Assembly: GCF_042477335.2 (NCBI RefSeq) | Contig: NC_091255.1 | Coordinates: 17,772,501 to 17,836,500, forward strand | Reading direction: 5' to 3' | Length of the DNA: 64,000 nucleotides | Source of the DNA: Ovis canadensis | Taxonomy: Eukaryota; Chordata; Mammalia; Artiodactyla; Bovidae | In this document: in pieces, positions 23,536 through 37,449 of the stretch | How the letters are laid out: each line of letters opens with the position of its first letter | Numbering within the stretch: the stretch's first letter is position 1 | Translations under genes and position numbers: made by a program | Notes under the pieces: generated by a model | Told to the model about the DNA's origin: nothing | Databases searched by the model: none | What the model saw: only the letters and a program-made list of their open reading frames with translations

Positions 23536-24261
23536 GATATTTCCCTAATCTTTCTTCCTAAAATTTAATACTTTAATTTTACTAGAACTCCACTTGTGGA
23601 ATATTTTTAAGGTGTCTTATTTACAGGTGGCAACATTTTTGGTCCACATTTCTCATATTCTGAATATGCTAGTAAAATTACTAAATAATCTCATTCTGTA
23701 ATCTTTGAGGTAAATTAACAATTGCAAAAATTCATCAAAATGGTTCCCTTTTTATCCATTACTGACTATGGATTTTTAAAATGTCAGAAGTTTATAAAGG
23801 TATAAGAGAAATATTTTATTATATCATGTGTATTTTAAGGCATTAAATTTTACACATGGAAATAAAAAATTAAAATAATGGTTAGAATTCTAGTTCAAAT
23901 AAGAATATAAGGGTTGATGTTTTCTGAATTACATAATTTTAACAATTCCAGTGGTTAAAAAAGCCAGATATTACTAGGATGGCTACATAAAAGTCAAGCA
24001 GCTGTCACTTCCCATATCCTTGGAGATTATTCAAATACACAATTAAAATTTTTCGTATTGGAATTTTGTTTCCCAGAATATTTAAAAGCATAAATACCCT
24101 GGGAAATAAGTTAAATCCAAAAAGCTACGGAGGGGTCTACGGGGTTTGCTGAAACTGAAAACAACTGGGATCTTTTTCCAGTTTTAACAGCTAAAGAAAA
24201 CAGCCCCCTAGTGGCAGAAAGGACTCAGTCAGGGGCTGTAGATTTTCACCCATCGCGCACG

Positions 24262-24392
24262 TGCGTGTGCTCAGTCATGTTGGACTCTTTGTGAACCCAT
24301 GGACTGCAGATCCTCAGGCTCCTCTGTCCATGGAATTTTCCAGGCAAGAATGCTGGAGTGAGTTGCCATTTCCTCCTCCAAGGGATCTTTCA
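24262..24392 (-). repeat. Bov-A-type SINE fragment
   Basis: GTGCTCAGTCATGTTGGACT to TTTCCTCCTCCAAGGGATC, truncated. Confidence 0.83.
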
Positions 24393-24568
24393 CCCATCAG
24401 GGCACCATAAAAGTGTTTTGTTACAAATAAATCAATGAAAGGTATTAGCTTTATTTTTCTGATAGTGCTATAAACAATCTGATGCCACTGTTCACACATT
24501 TTGAATAGCTGTTTAAAGTGTACCTTAAAATAAATTTCTTGAAAAAATAACACAGAATATACAACAAT

Positions 24569-24856
24569 AAAATATAACATGCTAAGTCGCTTCAGTCGTG
24601 TCCAACTCTGTGCGAACCCATAGATGGCAGCCCACCAGGCTCTGCTGTCCCTGGGATTCTCCAGGCAAGAGTGCTGGAGTGGATTGCCATTGCCTTCTCC
24701 AATGCATGAAAGTGAAAAAAGAAAGTGAAGTCGCTCAGTCGTGCCCTACTCTTAGTGACCCCATGGACCGCAGCCTACCAGGCTCCTCCGTGCATGGGAT
24801 TTTCCAGGCAAGAGTACTGGAGTGGGGTGCCATTGCCTTCTCTGAAAATATAACAT
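24569..24856 (-). repeat. Bov-A2 dimeric SINE with 12-bp target-site duplication
   Basis: Dimer with the AATGCATGAAAGTGAAAAAAG linker. AAAATATAACAT flanks it at 24569-24580 and 24845-24856, a clean insertion. Confidence 0.93.
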
Positions 24857-25639
24857 ATAAGTGACTATATTAATAAATAGTTGATAGCTGATTTGGTATC
24901 TAAGGAAACAGCAAAATAGTGACTGTCCTTTCAAGTGTCCAGTTACAAATGGAAAGTAGAAAGGTGCCTGCATGAAGAAAGGGAGGTGAATAGGTAATCC
25001 AAAAAGACTCCTCAATGGCTAGTTCCTTACCAGTGCAGTCCTACTTCATACAGTCAACAAAACAGAACAAAGCAAAGTATTAATGAGTTCACTGGATATG
25101 AAAATCTAGTATAAAAATACAACTGTGTGCTCCATACATGACAAACTAATCTAGTGTGTATTAGGAAAGCACTGTGAAAGTACTAACACTTCTAAAACTG
25201 AGTTTATCACTGTGAAGACACGTTCATCTCCATAAAGATCTTCAGTGTCTTTCTGAAGGCAGTGTTCATTTAAGGCACTGAATCGCATGTAGAATAAAAA
25301 GCTGGAAATGGTGAAAAATTTCTATTTCATATTTAAGAGTTGATGACATCTTTTATGGTAAAAATAAATTACTGAAAATTTATCTAAAGGTAAAAATTTT
25401 CACATCCACTATAGGTTAGGAAAACAAGTTCATATACTTTATCCAATGTAGGTAATTCATGGTTACCTATTTATTATTCATGGTTACCAATTTATTCAAT
25501 GTAGGTAATTAAAATGGTTTGGACTTCAAGCTACTCTGAAATAGTACAGTATCAACAGTGAAGAAATACTCAAAAGGAAAAATATCTTAATAGTAAAGTT
25601 AATTTCAAGGTAAGTTACTACAGCAACTAGAACCCCAAC

Positions 25640-26200
25640 ATCTCCTCATCTACAGAGAGGTAAAGAAATGGTATTCGAGTCTACAACCAAAAGAAGTGAA
25701 AGCAGAACACATAACTGTAGAACCAAGTTCAGAGCACCAATAGCCAAAAGGTGGAAGCAACCCAGTGTCTATCAACGGGTGAGCTGACAAATAAAATGTG
25801 GTCCATATACGTGGAAATTTCAGAAAATTATTCAGCATTTAAAAAGGAGATTTTGACTCATGCCACAATATCAATGACTCGGAATAAGTGAAAGATGCCA
25901 ATCACAAAAGCACAAATACACGACTGCCTTCATATGAGGTTCCTAGAGTTATCAGATTCTTTAAGACAGAAAGTAGGATGGCAGTCGCCACAAGATGGCA
26001 AGAGGGGAACGTGAAGTTAGTGTTTACTGGGTAGAGTTTCAGCTGGGGAAAGACGAAAAAGTTCTAGAAAAGGATGGTGGTGACGCTAGTACAACACTGC
26101 GAACGTATTTAATGCCACAGAGCTGTACACTTAAAAATGGCTAAAACGGTCAATCCTATATGTATTTTACCTCAATGAAAAGAAAATAAAATTGTGCTTT
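25640..26200 (+). repeat. Old L1 3'-region fragment
   Basis: AATAGCCAAAAGGTGGAAGC, ATAAAATGTGGTCCATATAC, GAAAATTATTCAGCATTTAA follow the L1 3' UTR order. Confidence 0.6.
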
Positions 26201-26639
26201 TGCTTAAAAATCCTCCTAGTGTATCTACGTCAAGTCCCTCTCTCCATAAGAACGAAATCAGACCTTTTCAGAGAAACTGACAATACAGGCTCCCAGAGCA
26301 TCAGAAAGTTCTTATAACTTCATATTCTATGCTTATTTATGTACATTATATAGAATGAAAAGCCTAAAGATCAAATGTTTAAAATTTAATGTACTTCAAA
26401 ACAGTAATAATCAACCTTCTTTGCCCAAGAGTCTGTTCAGAAAATTTTTAAAATAATAAAACACATGCACCTTCATGAGAGCGGCATATTCTTTTAAATC
26501 ACTTCAGTCAGCCTTTAAAGTGTTAGTAGCTAGGCTCATTTGAAATACGGCTTTTAAAATATGTTATCCTTTATATGTAAATATAAAGTTTTTAAGTGTT
26601 TTAAATTTTGAAGTCTATTCAAATTCTAGACATTAATTC

Positions 26640-26770
26640 ATTTAATCCCAGACCCAAACTATTACTGCCACTTTTTGGAAAGGGAAATTGAAACCGAGTG
26701 ACATGAAATAATCCACAGAAGGTCACAATGTCCATCAGATGACTAACTGCAAAGCTGAGGCTAGAATTAC
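26640..26770 (-). repeat. MIR fragment
   Basis: TTTAATCCCAGACCC to GCAAAGCTGAGGCTAGAATT, weak reverse MIR pattern. Confidence 0.45.
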
Positions 26771-27119
26771 TTCATTTACTCAATAAATATTTACTGAGAG
26801 CCCATTATGGCCAAGCACTACACCAGGTGCAGGGGGATACAGAAATGAATTAGACACAGCTGCAGACTGAATATCCCACTCTAGCAGCTGGATGGAGTCT
26901 GTCTCTCTGCTCGAGCAGAGAGTCAACAGCCCAGGGTCAGCGCCCTGCCATAGGTAGAACAGAAGGCGAGGTCCCCCTGACCAGCATCTGTCACCTACCC
27001 TATCTGGAAGGGACTAACTCTGGGGAAGAGGCATATCAGGAAAGAGTCTCTCAGAAGAAAAGCAAAACAAACAAAATGTCCTCTCTGTATTACAAGCAGG
27101 CCGGCGGCAGCAAGCAGAG

Positions 27120-27330
27120 CATAATGGCTGAAAGAATGAACTCGAAAGAATCTGCCTAGATTTGTTTCCTAGCCCTGCCTGTGCTGAGCTGTGCTTCGGC
27201 TTCTAATCTATGAAACGGGGATAACTACATTCCCTATCTTATAAAGTTGTTTTGAGGATTAAATGAATTCATATTTGGAAAGCACTCAGTATAGTACCTG
27301 GTCACAGTGACTGCTACACAAATATTTGCT
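27120..27330 (+). repeat. MIR
   Basis: Forward MIR: CTAATCTATGAAACGGGGAT, GTTGTTTTGAGGATTAAATG, AAGCACTCAGTATAGTACCT. Confidence 0.68.
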
Positions 27331-30300
27331 AAATAAAATACAAGACAAAGGGCAGCTACAAATCACCAATCACTGCTTTGAGCTTAAAACTTAACTTGGG
27401 AAAAAAGTCAAAGTTAACTTTGACTTTTACAACATGAGTCAAAGGAAAACAATTCCTCAATACAGGATTCCGTCTATAAATATGAATATACTAATATTCT
27501 TATGTATGTTCAAATACAGAATGAGCAAAACAAAAAGGTCTAAAATAAGTTTTTTTATAAAAAAAAAAAGGGGGAAATTAAATTATAGTAGCACCCTGAA
27601 AACAGCATTAGAGAAGAAAACTGAATTCAAGATAGGGCAAGACTAGAAAGAGCCCTCTAATGCTGGATCTATAACATTTTGTCTTTGAAGAAGCGGTTAA
27701 GAGTGGAAAAAATGTAAATAAGCTGGGCAAAGAAAACAGATGCTTCAAGAGAGGAAGGGCAAATGTAATAACTGAGGTGAGTCCATTTATGAGTCAGTCT
27801 TGAGAGCAGTTTTTTATAGTTTCCAAGTTTGGCTTTACTAGAGAAATAATTTATGAAATATTACAAAATACAAATTTTACTGGTTATACCCCATGAAGAC
27901 CAGATCCAGGTTTATTTTCAATATAACTAATTTTTAAATGAAGTTGAGTATTGTTTTTTTTTACTAAAATTTGATCCAAATCTCAAGTCATATAATTCAC
28001 TTTGAAAGGATTAAAGTATGATCATTATTCCAAAATTAGTTACTTTATTATTAGGATTTGGAAAGCTGGATTGAGAGTGATTATTATCCTGCCTCTGAGA
28101 GTAGTATTTTACTTAACTTTGGTAGTCATTTGTAAAGCCCTTCACAAACAAGAATTCACTAAATATTGGTTAAACTGCTCACTACGTTTTGCGTCCTTCA
28201 CCTAAGATTTGGAGGAATTAAGTACTTGTACAGTTATTTCTTTGGCATTTTCTTTCCGTTCCATAGCAGGTCTTTTGTATTGAACAATACAACTTTTTAT
28301 TTCTATAGTACTTCAGAATGTTCAAAGCAATTTTGCCTACATTATATCATAGAACTACTCTATATATTAGAATTCATCATGAAATCATGAGATTTCTTTT
28401 TCTTATAACCTCAGAACCTTCACGGTAATTTCAATCATCCATATCAAAGAAGACAAAACAAAAATTCAGATAATACAAGATTCTGTTTCATATGCACTCT
28501 ATACTATCAAAACGTCAGCAGCACTTGTTCTTTTAACGTGCCTCTTTTCTAGTCCTTATCTTGGACTCCTGGAGACAATTTTCAATGTAATTATCAAATT
28601 AATAAATTTATTTATAAATTTAAATCCAAGCTAACACAAAATATTTTTTAAATGACATAGATCCTAAATTGTAATAATTTAACAAATAGTACTTCTATAA
28701 TGAATGAATAATATTAACTATTTATAGTATTTTCTAATAAGATACAACTAGTTCTTATAAAATTTAGAACTAGGAGTTTCTAAGAGGATTGTTTGGAATT
28801 TGGAATACATTTTCCTGTAGAAACATCATCATACAGGCTAGTTTGGCTCCTAAGCCGAACTATAACCATCCGTACCTTAATGGCAGCACTAATAGTAGTA
28901 TGGAACCTAACCACCGTATCTAATACGTACATAGGAAAATTTCTCCAAAATCCCAAGTTAGAAGGCCAAGCACATTTCTCTTCCTGTTGTAGTCCTCCTA
29001 AATTTCAACTCCCCAGAAGTTTTTAGTAGTGTAAAGGAGGGGCATTTAAGGGAGATTAGGAAAAGAAAGAGAGACATTCATTGCTAAAAGGAAGAGAGAC
29101 AGGGGTGTTGTCCAGTTGATGGGCTATAGAATGTAAAGCAAGTATAAGAAAAACACAGACTGTCTCTCTCTCATATATATCTATTCTATGCATTTATGGA
29201 TTGCAGCCAAATTATAATTTAGATAGAAATGCCTAATTTATCAAAATATTGATTAAAAATCCCTCAGGAAACTCTGACACTATTTGTTGCTATACATAAG
29301 ATATATAACACCAATGTCATCTTCTAGCTTTCAAGATCACCCAGATATTTTTGTTCTTCAAAGAACTGGCTGAAAGTCCGAAAAAAAGAGACTTAGACCT
29401 CCACTTTTTTTATATATAAGGTTAAAAGATTTTTAAAATTTCTAATAGGCAAATAATTAAGTGCTATATCATCTTACTCCATATACTTTCTTCCCCTTAT
29501 CCTTCTCCATCCACCAAAACAGTAGCAGCTCCAAAAATCTATAAAACTCAATCTAATTTAACCTCTGGTTTTATTATTTTAATATTATTGAACTTAAGTA
29601 CTTTGAGAAAATAAAGCAATCCCTTTTACTGTCTGTATTTAGGTAGAATGCAATGAGCCAATCAATAATAAACAAACATGGTTGCATATTACCAGCATTA
29701 TTATAAATGGAACAGTTTCCAAATTTACAGCTTTTAAAAGACAACCAATCATTTAACCTCCTTATCTAATTTACACGCCTCCCACTTATTTTAGTTTTTC
29801 ATTTCGTCCTGCTTGGGAAAAGTGGTCTAACAAAAATACCTCTGGAGACTGCTTCCAGCTGTACTTCATTAATATGCCTACATTCTTAATTCAAAAGGCA
29901 AAGGACTGCCCCCTTTTTTCTCTTCCTGGTCTTTTCTGAAAGCCTTGACCCTTGACTTTTTTCTATTGCCCCATTTCATCACTCTGTGTAAACAATAATG
30001 AAAATATATATCACCTCTATGGTGCTTCTGCAAAACAATAAATTGTTTTTAATTAAATGGTAACATTATCATTCTGCAAAAATGTATCCCTAAATGGATG
30101 GTCACTATCACATGGGTTCCCAATGAGTGGCCTGAGCTCTACTGGCAGGTCTTCCATGCCCTTGGCTGAGCTCTAGGTCAGCTGTCATTGTCAGCCTCTT
30201 CTCTCGGCTACTCCCAGCTATTCGCTGGCTGAGATTAACCCTGCAGGGATTGCACTGCCAAACCACACCATTACATTTTTATTAAAAGAATATAATTTAG

Positions 30301-30743
30301 TCTTAAGAGATGGTGAGTAGGCTCTTTTATTAAACTTCATTACTGAGATACTAAGATGATTTCATTATGAGGTAGTCTCACATATATAACTAAAAAATAA
30401 ATAATATGTAATATAAGTATTTTTTTCTAAAAGAAAAAAAACCACAAAAAACTACTACACCAAGAACAGTGTTATACCAAGATCTGGTGTACTAAGTCTT
30501 ACCAGAACATATTTTGAGGATACCAAAGTTTCACTAAAAACATACACAACAATTTTCACAGCCTTTAAGAACATAATGAAATTTCACATATTGCTAAAAA
30601 AATGAGTACTCATGAGAAATCTTTGACATTTCCTAGGTGCACATTCCTAGTTTTGTTCAGGCATACAAAAATACATTTTAAAAAATGTAAGCTCTCATTA
30701 TCAGGCACCTTAAAAGAAACCATTGAATTTGAATTTCTCATAC

Positions 30744-31118
30744 CTGTTGGATAGTAGGCTTGGGAGTACTGCGCTGAGGGTGTGTAGTTACTATATTTTT
30801 GGGAGGAGCTGACCATTGTTTGAGGACCTTGCTGAACGTGTACAGATGTGGCACTGGGCTGCAGGGTATACGTAACCTCAGTTGGAAACCTCTGTAGTAC
30901 AGGAAATGGAACCCCTTTATCTGAAAAAGTGGGAGACGTTTCCACTTGTCCTGGGTGCATTCCAAGAGAGTTCTGCCATGTTCTAGGAGGGATCGGGGTC
31001 CGATCTAAACCTTTCAGAGGAAAAGTACTGTGGTTGTGGGATGAAGTCGATACGTAGGAGTAAGGAGACAAACTATCTCGCCGGAACGACCGGTGAAACT
31101 GTCCTACGGCCACTGGTC
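30744..31118 (-). CDS. HSF5: HSF5 coding exon 2
   Basis: 375 nt, residues 209-334, PVAVGQFHRSFRRDSLSPYS to SAQYSQAYYPT. Ser/Thr/Gln/Tyr-rich, resembling an activation region, with no known domain. Acceptor ATGCAG, donor GTATGA, phase 1 on both sides so the exon could be skipped in frame. Confidence 0.95.
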
Positions 31119-32394
31119 CTGCATAAAAGAGGAAGAGCACATTTACTAATTTTATATTACACCACCAGACACAGTAAACCAAAAGTCACAAAACATACAT
31201 TACTCTTCACTTGTGAATATGCTGAGTTTCCAGCCATTCTCAACACAACAGAAATTTATTGGTAAAAACAAGCTCAGAACACACAATATGAAATTACAAA
31301 TATAATGCTGAAAAAATAATCATACAAATTTTGTTTGGTTGTCAATATGATTGTGATAAGAGACAAAGTGGCCAAACTCTAACATTAAATCAAAGGTTAA
31401 ACGTCATCTTACCTTTCACTTCAACTGACTGACCCAGATTTTCCCAATCTGTAAACTACCAGTACTTCCTAGAAGTTTTAGAAATTCCATTTGGTCTTCT
31501 AAATCATTTGGGAATCTTAATAATAGGTACAAAAATAAGCACTCAACCATATTCACGAAAGATGTTAAGTATGGGAAAAATAAAAATTATCACACAAAAA
31601 GAAATTTCATGTTCTTTGCTCCCTTTCAATTTTTAAACAAATTTTAATAACAATCTTTGCAGAAAAGTCAAGCTTAGAAACTCTGACTTGTTCATTCCTG
31701 AATCAAAAATTTTCCATGGTCTCTTTTTCTTCAGAGTATCTCTAGTCCCTTCCTAGATATCAATGGCTCTCAAACATTGACTTACATTTGAATCACCTCG
31801 AGAGTCTGTTAAAAATCCACACACTCAGGACAAGAGATTCCTATATTTGCTTTCTCTTGTCTTGCAAGGTAGAAAGGAATTAATCAGTGGAGATGAGGAA
31901 GAGAGAGAAAGAGCAATACTACAGAATGAAGAAAAGGAAAATATAAAAGTTGCAAGCTGAACTTATTTTAAAGACTGTAGTTCTTGACGATAAAGCTAGT
32001 CTAATTTATTCCTAGAAAGGATTTTACCCATTAAATTATGTGGTTCACAAAGCCTTTTCAATTTGTTTTTGTTGTATTAAGCTATATCTATATAAATAAA
32101 ATATATATAAAAAATATACCTATAATCTATAAAACAGAGGGAAAGTCTAATTTACGTGCTACTCATCTGCTAAAGATGGCACTTACATGCCTACTTTTCC
32201 AAATATTTAAATATGTTATACATCTTTTGTTCTAGTATTCCTCTAATGTTTGATTTCTTCTAAAGAATGAAGCATTAGGAAGTGCTCATAACCACTTCTG
32301 TTTTGGCGCTGCCTGATTCAAATTGATTTTGCTCAAATAAACTCTTAAAATTTAAAAAGAATAAATCATTAATGCCAAACATAAGCAAATATAG

Positions 32395-32640
32395 GAGTTC
32401 CGGGCAGACATGTACACACAAAATGGATAACCAACAAGGACCTATCCTGTAGCACAGGGAACTCTGTTCAATGTTATGTGGCAATCTGGATGTAAAGGGA
32501 GTTTAGAGGCGAGTGGATACATGTATCCATGGACGACTGAGTCTCTTTGCTGTTCACCTGAAACTGTCACAACATTGGTAATTGGCTATACTCCAGTATA
32601 AAGTAAAAAGTTTAAAATAAGAAACAAAAAACAAACAAAA
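32395..32640 (+). repeat. Artiodactyl L1 3' end
   Basis: AACAAGGACCTATCCTGTAG, ACCTGAAACTGTCACAACAT, GGCTATACTCCAGTATAAAG and an A-rich tail: the characteristic ruminant L1 terminus. Confidence 0.75.
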
Positions 32641-33524
32641 AAGTCAAGAGCTAATGGAGAAAAAAATCTAATGGACCAAAAAAGTCTCCTTCAGAAGATT
32701 AAATGTATTTAAATGATACACCTCTTAAAAACTACTTTTAAAATATAAAATAGTTTTTATGCTGATTAGCAAACACATGCATACACACTTTGAACTGCCA
32801 CTGACAATTCTTTGCTTTAAGACTTAAAGAAACATTTTTTGTTTGTGAGGTCCCAAACTGCCCATCACTTGTTTTTTTTTTTTTCTTGGATGCTAAAACT
32901 TTATATTGCTAGAGTGTGGAATAGCTCACTAACCCTTCTTTACCCTCTTTAAGTTGTTGATGAATTTTTAGATTGTCAATAACAATAGATCATTAAAGAA
33001 TACTCTACCCTGATTTCTCAAATTCTAATTTAGATCTGAATTAAAATACAATTCTACTTCTACTATGATAAATTCTGAGTGATGCCCAAATATTTACATA
33101 TTTTATTTACTGCTAATATAAGGACATAGGACACAAATTAGAAGGACATTTGTTTTTTGTTTTTAATTAAGAACTAACACATGTTCAGCTCTTATTCTTC
33201 TGTTAGAGGTTACTTCGCAGGGTTCTAGTCTACCAACTTTATAGAACATCACCTACATGTCTCCAGGACATCTAAGATATATATTTGGCAAAGTTTAAAT
33301 CCAGGACCCTAAAAATGTAAGGTAGGCTGAATTTCTGTTGTTCTTTCTATTCCATCTGTAAAAGTGAATCTGAACTAATCAGTCCCCAGGAGAGAACTTG
33401 CCTCTTTCCCAAAACTTGGTTCTTGAGAGTTAGTTTAGAAAGCTTTAACAAATATTATGAAATAAACTGCCAATAAAAACAAGATAACAATAGTGGCAAA
33501 ACACGTGACCCTCACATTTCTTAT

Positions 33525-33690
33525 CAACTACAGAGGGGTGGCAGAGGATAAGACGGTTGGATGGCATCACCGACTCAATGGACATGAGTTTGACCAAACT
33601 CCGGGAGACAGTGAAGGAGGGAAGTCTGGCATGTTGCAGTCCATAGAGTCACAAAGAGTCAGACATGCCTTACCGACTGAACAACATTCT
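33525..33690 (+). mobile_element. BovB LINE, 3' end only
   Basis: GGATGGCATCACCGACTCAA to CCGACTGAACAACA; truncated after about 165 bp. Confidence 0.85.
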
Positions 33691-35034
33691 CAGAAGGTGA
33701 ACAGGACAACTGGCTCAATGGACCTAGGTGAAAGAACCAGGTCCTAACACAGAGGATTCTACTGCAAAAGAGAAGTATTTAAATCAGAAGCTGCAGTAGA
33801 ACACAGAATACAAAAAGGAAATGAAGGGGCAGTACAGTCAGGCATATAATCAAGAATTAAGCACAATAAAAATTAGTGAGCCAAAAGAGAGGAACCAAGG
33901 ACCTAGAACATGGAAACAGAGCAAAAACAAAGTTGGACCTGTATTCTTAAACTTAGAATTACATTCCACCCAAATCAGTGACACAATTTCCTAGTGAACC
34001 AAGTCTATGTGGTGGACAATCCACACCTGACATATTTTCTATACATACCAACAGGCAGAATGTATGAAACGTATGAAAACTAAGATAATGGAGGTATATA
34101 TGAACTGATGTATTAATATACCAAAAAAGTATGAATTAAATTTATGTTTTTCAACAGATAATCTTTAAAATGCTGGCCAACCGAACTATAAGTGAGGAAA
34201 ATCAGATTCTACATAGCCCCTGAGCTTCTTCAACTGAAATGAACTCTATACTTAAACTACAACTGGATAGGGCAGGGGAAAAAGAAACCAGAGAAGAGGA
34301 AAAAGTGAGCAAGAATTGGTCTCTATGTATGCTGTGTGTTTCTTTCTTTGAAGTAGTCATCCTGTTTTTCCCAAGAACACATTTTCAGTCTTTTCTCCTT
34401 ATGCCCACCAGATACACAATCTGAAAAAACAAGTATCTAAATGAATGCCAAGGTATTGTACCCACTGTCTTTCTCCATTTGATTCCCCACCAAAATCAGT
34501 GGACATCACATGGAAGTGGCTTAATATTCCTTTAGAATTCCTTTAGAACATTCCTATGCCACTGCTACTTTTCCAACTAGTTCCTAGAACTCTAACCTAA
34601 TCCCTTATCTTCTAAACTCCACAGATACACAACCTAATCCATCTTCTAAATTCCAAATGAAGATTGCTCATTCCTAACCCTGGGCTTACATTAAACTGAA
34701 CACAGTGTTACTTTTATTTGTATATTTAACATTTTCCCATAACCGAAAAGTAAGCCAGACACTTTTATGTTAAATCTCTGTTAACACCGATGAAAATGTC
34801 TCTATTACTCTCCTGGTTGAAGGTAAAGAATGAATTCTCATGATTATATCCTGTTGCTCTCTTGGTATGCTGCTGCACATCACCTACTCTTTGAACAAGG
34901 AGAGGAAATATTGCCACCCTCACCTTCCTGGAAGAAGGGGGAGGGTATTAGAAATCAAGTTGAAAATAATTTTAAAAGTCAAAGTAATTTTCTATCACAG
35001 AGAGTTTTTAAAGTTTGAGTAAACATAGACCTGC

Positions 35035-36668
35035 ATGCAAAGATGGGCATAATAAAAGACAGAAATGGTATGGACCTAAGAGAGCAGAAGATATTAAGAA
35101 GAAGTGACAAACACACACAGAAGAACTATACAAAAAAGATCTTAATGATACAGATAACCACAATGGTATGATCACTCACCTAGAGCCAGACATCCTGGAG
35201 TCAAGTGGGCCTTAGGAAGCATCACTACAAACAAAGCTAGTGGAGGTGATGAAATTCCAGTCGAGCTGTTTCAAATCCTAAAAGATGATGCTGTGAAAGT
35301 GCAATATGCCAGCAAATTTGGAAAACTCAGCAGTGGCCACAGGACCAGAAAAGGTGTTTTCATTCCAATCCCTAAGAAAGGCAGTGCCAGAGAATGTACA
35401 AACTACCGCACAGTTGTACTCATCTCACATGCCAGCAAAGTAATGCTCAAAATTCTCCAAGCTAGGCTTCAACACAATACGTGAACTGAGAACTTCTAGA
35501 TGTTCAAGCTGGTTTTAGAAAAGGCAGAGGAACCAAAGATCAAATTGCCAACAACTGCTAGATCATAGAAAAAGCAAGAGAATTTCAGAAAAACATCTAC
35601 TTCTGTTTCACTGACTATGCTACAGCCTTCGACTGTGTGGATCACAACAAACTGTGGGAAATTCTTCAAGAGATGGGAATACCAGACCACCTGACCTGCC
35701 TCCTGAGAAACCTGTATGCAGATCAAGAAGCAAGTTAGAACTGGACATGGAACAAATTGAGACTGGTTCCAAACTGGGAAAAGGGGTATGTCAAGGCTGT
35801 ATATTGTCACCCTGCTTATTTAACTTCTATGCAGAGTACATCATGTGAAATGCTGGGATGGATGAAGCACAAGCTGGAATCAAGACTGCTGGGAGAAATA
35901 TCAATAATTTCAGATATGCAGATGACACCATACTTACCGCAGAAAGCGAAGAGGAACTAAAGGGCCTCTTAATGAAAGTGAAAGAAAAGAATGAAAAAGC
36001 TGGCTTAAAATTCAACATTCAGAAAACTAAGATCATGGCATCTGGTCCCATCACTTCCCCGCAAGTAGAGAAGGAAACAATGAAAACAGTGACAGACTTT
36101 ATTTTCTTGAGCTCCAAAATCACTGCAAATGGTGACTGCAGCCATGAAATTGAGACCCTTGCTCCTTGGAAGAAAAGCTATGACCAACCTAAACAGCATA
36201 TTAAAAAGCAGACATTACTTTGCCAACAAAGATCCATCTAGTCAAAGCTATGGTTTTTCTAGTTGTAATGTATCGATGTGAGAGTGGTCCATAAAGAAGG
36301 CTGAATATTGAAGAATTGATGCTTTTGAACTATGGTGTTGGAGAAGACTCTTGAGAGTCCTTTGGAATGCAAGAAGATAAAACCAGTCAGTCCTACAGGA
36401 AATCAATCCTGAATATTTACTGGAGGACTGATGCTGAATGAAGCTCCAATACTTTGGGCCACCTGATGCAAAGAGCTGACTCATTAGAAAACACTGATGC
36501 TGGGAAAGACTGAAAGCAGGAGAAGAGGATGACAGAGGACAAGATGGCTGGATGGCATCACCGACTCAATGAGCTTGAGCAAGCTCTGGGAGATGGTGAA
36601 GAACAGAGAAGCCTGGCAGTCCATAGGGTCGCGAAGAGCCGCACATGACTGAGCAACTAAACAGCAAC
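35035..36668 (+). mobile_element. BovB LINE, 5'-truncated, frame broken
   Basis: Starts before the RT core (AAGATGGGCATAATAAAAGA) and runs to the tail (CACATGACTGAGCAACTAAA). RT pieces lie in several frames (35293-35484, 35858-36241 and others) with indels and stops between. The catalytic motif RYADDT is kept near 35910. The copy reaches further 5' than the 3.4-kb copy but is inactive. Confidence 0.92.
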
Positions 36669-36790
36669 AAAATACAGACTTACAAGTAGAAACTTTTTCA
36701 AAACTGAAAGACTAAAGCCAACAGTGAAAAATTCCAAGGTTGTAAACATGAGCTTTCTAAAATCATTTTTAACTAAAATTGGACAGTTGT

Positions 36791-36808
36791 ACACACACAC
36801 ACACACAC
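36791..36808. repeat. (CA)9 microsatellite
   Basis: Nine uninterrupted CA/AC units in HSF5 intron 1. Confidence 0.9.
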
Positions 36809-37449
36809 GTTTGGTTTTACCTGTGTCTAACCATAACACCTTAAATAAGGATTGGGTCTAACCAGCTACTATGAAAGAACTGTTTAGCCAATTCATTCTA
36901 CCTATGAGCAATACCTGGTAAAAACAGGAAAATATATTACTATATTTTTGCTTTCAAGTTATATAAACAACGCCTATGGTTCTACACATTACTCCGGAAC
37001 CTACAATATGATCACTGTGAGAACACTTCTTCCAAGATTTCTTAGATGGGTTAATGGGTGGAAGACAGCGTGGCTCGTCAAGGACACCCACACAGCCACT
37101 CAAGGTACCCTGATCACCACTTTCCCTGGGCTGGCATAACTGTTCTACGTTCTCTCGGCTGTGACTGTTCCTTCCCACCTTGACCTTTGCCATATCCTCA
37201 CCCTGTATAGGAACTCTGTTCTGCTTCCTATCAGAACGCAGGAGCCAGTTCTATTTCTTCCAGACCCAGGGCTTCAACAAAGACCTACTTATTTTTAGGT
37301 GTTCGCTGTGAAAAGACCGGGTCTCGAAAAGCTATATGGCGATAGAGGTTTGGAGCCCACGAGGGTTCCGAGAAGACTCAAGAAAGCCAGCCTAACGCGG
37401 AGGTCCCCGTGACCGCCAGTGGACACAGAAGGGCCTCATCGTCCATGGG

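Larger units (their letters stand above)
21894..30743. other. HSF5 intron 2
   Basis: 8.85 kb. 22.3-27.4 kb carries MIR, Bov-tA, Bov-A2 and L1 pieces listed separately. 27.4-30.7 kb is AT-rich with no repeat I can name and no convincing exon. Confidence 0.65.
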
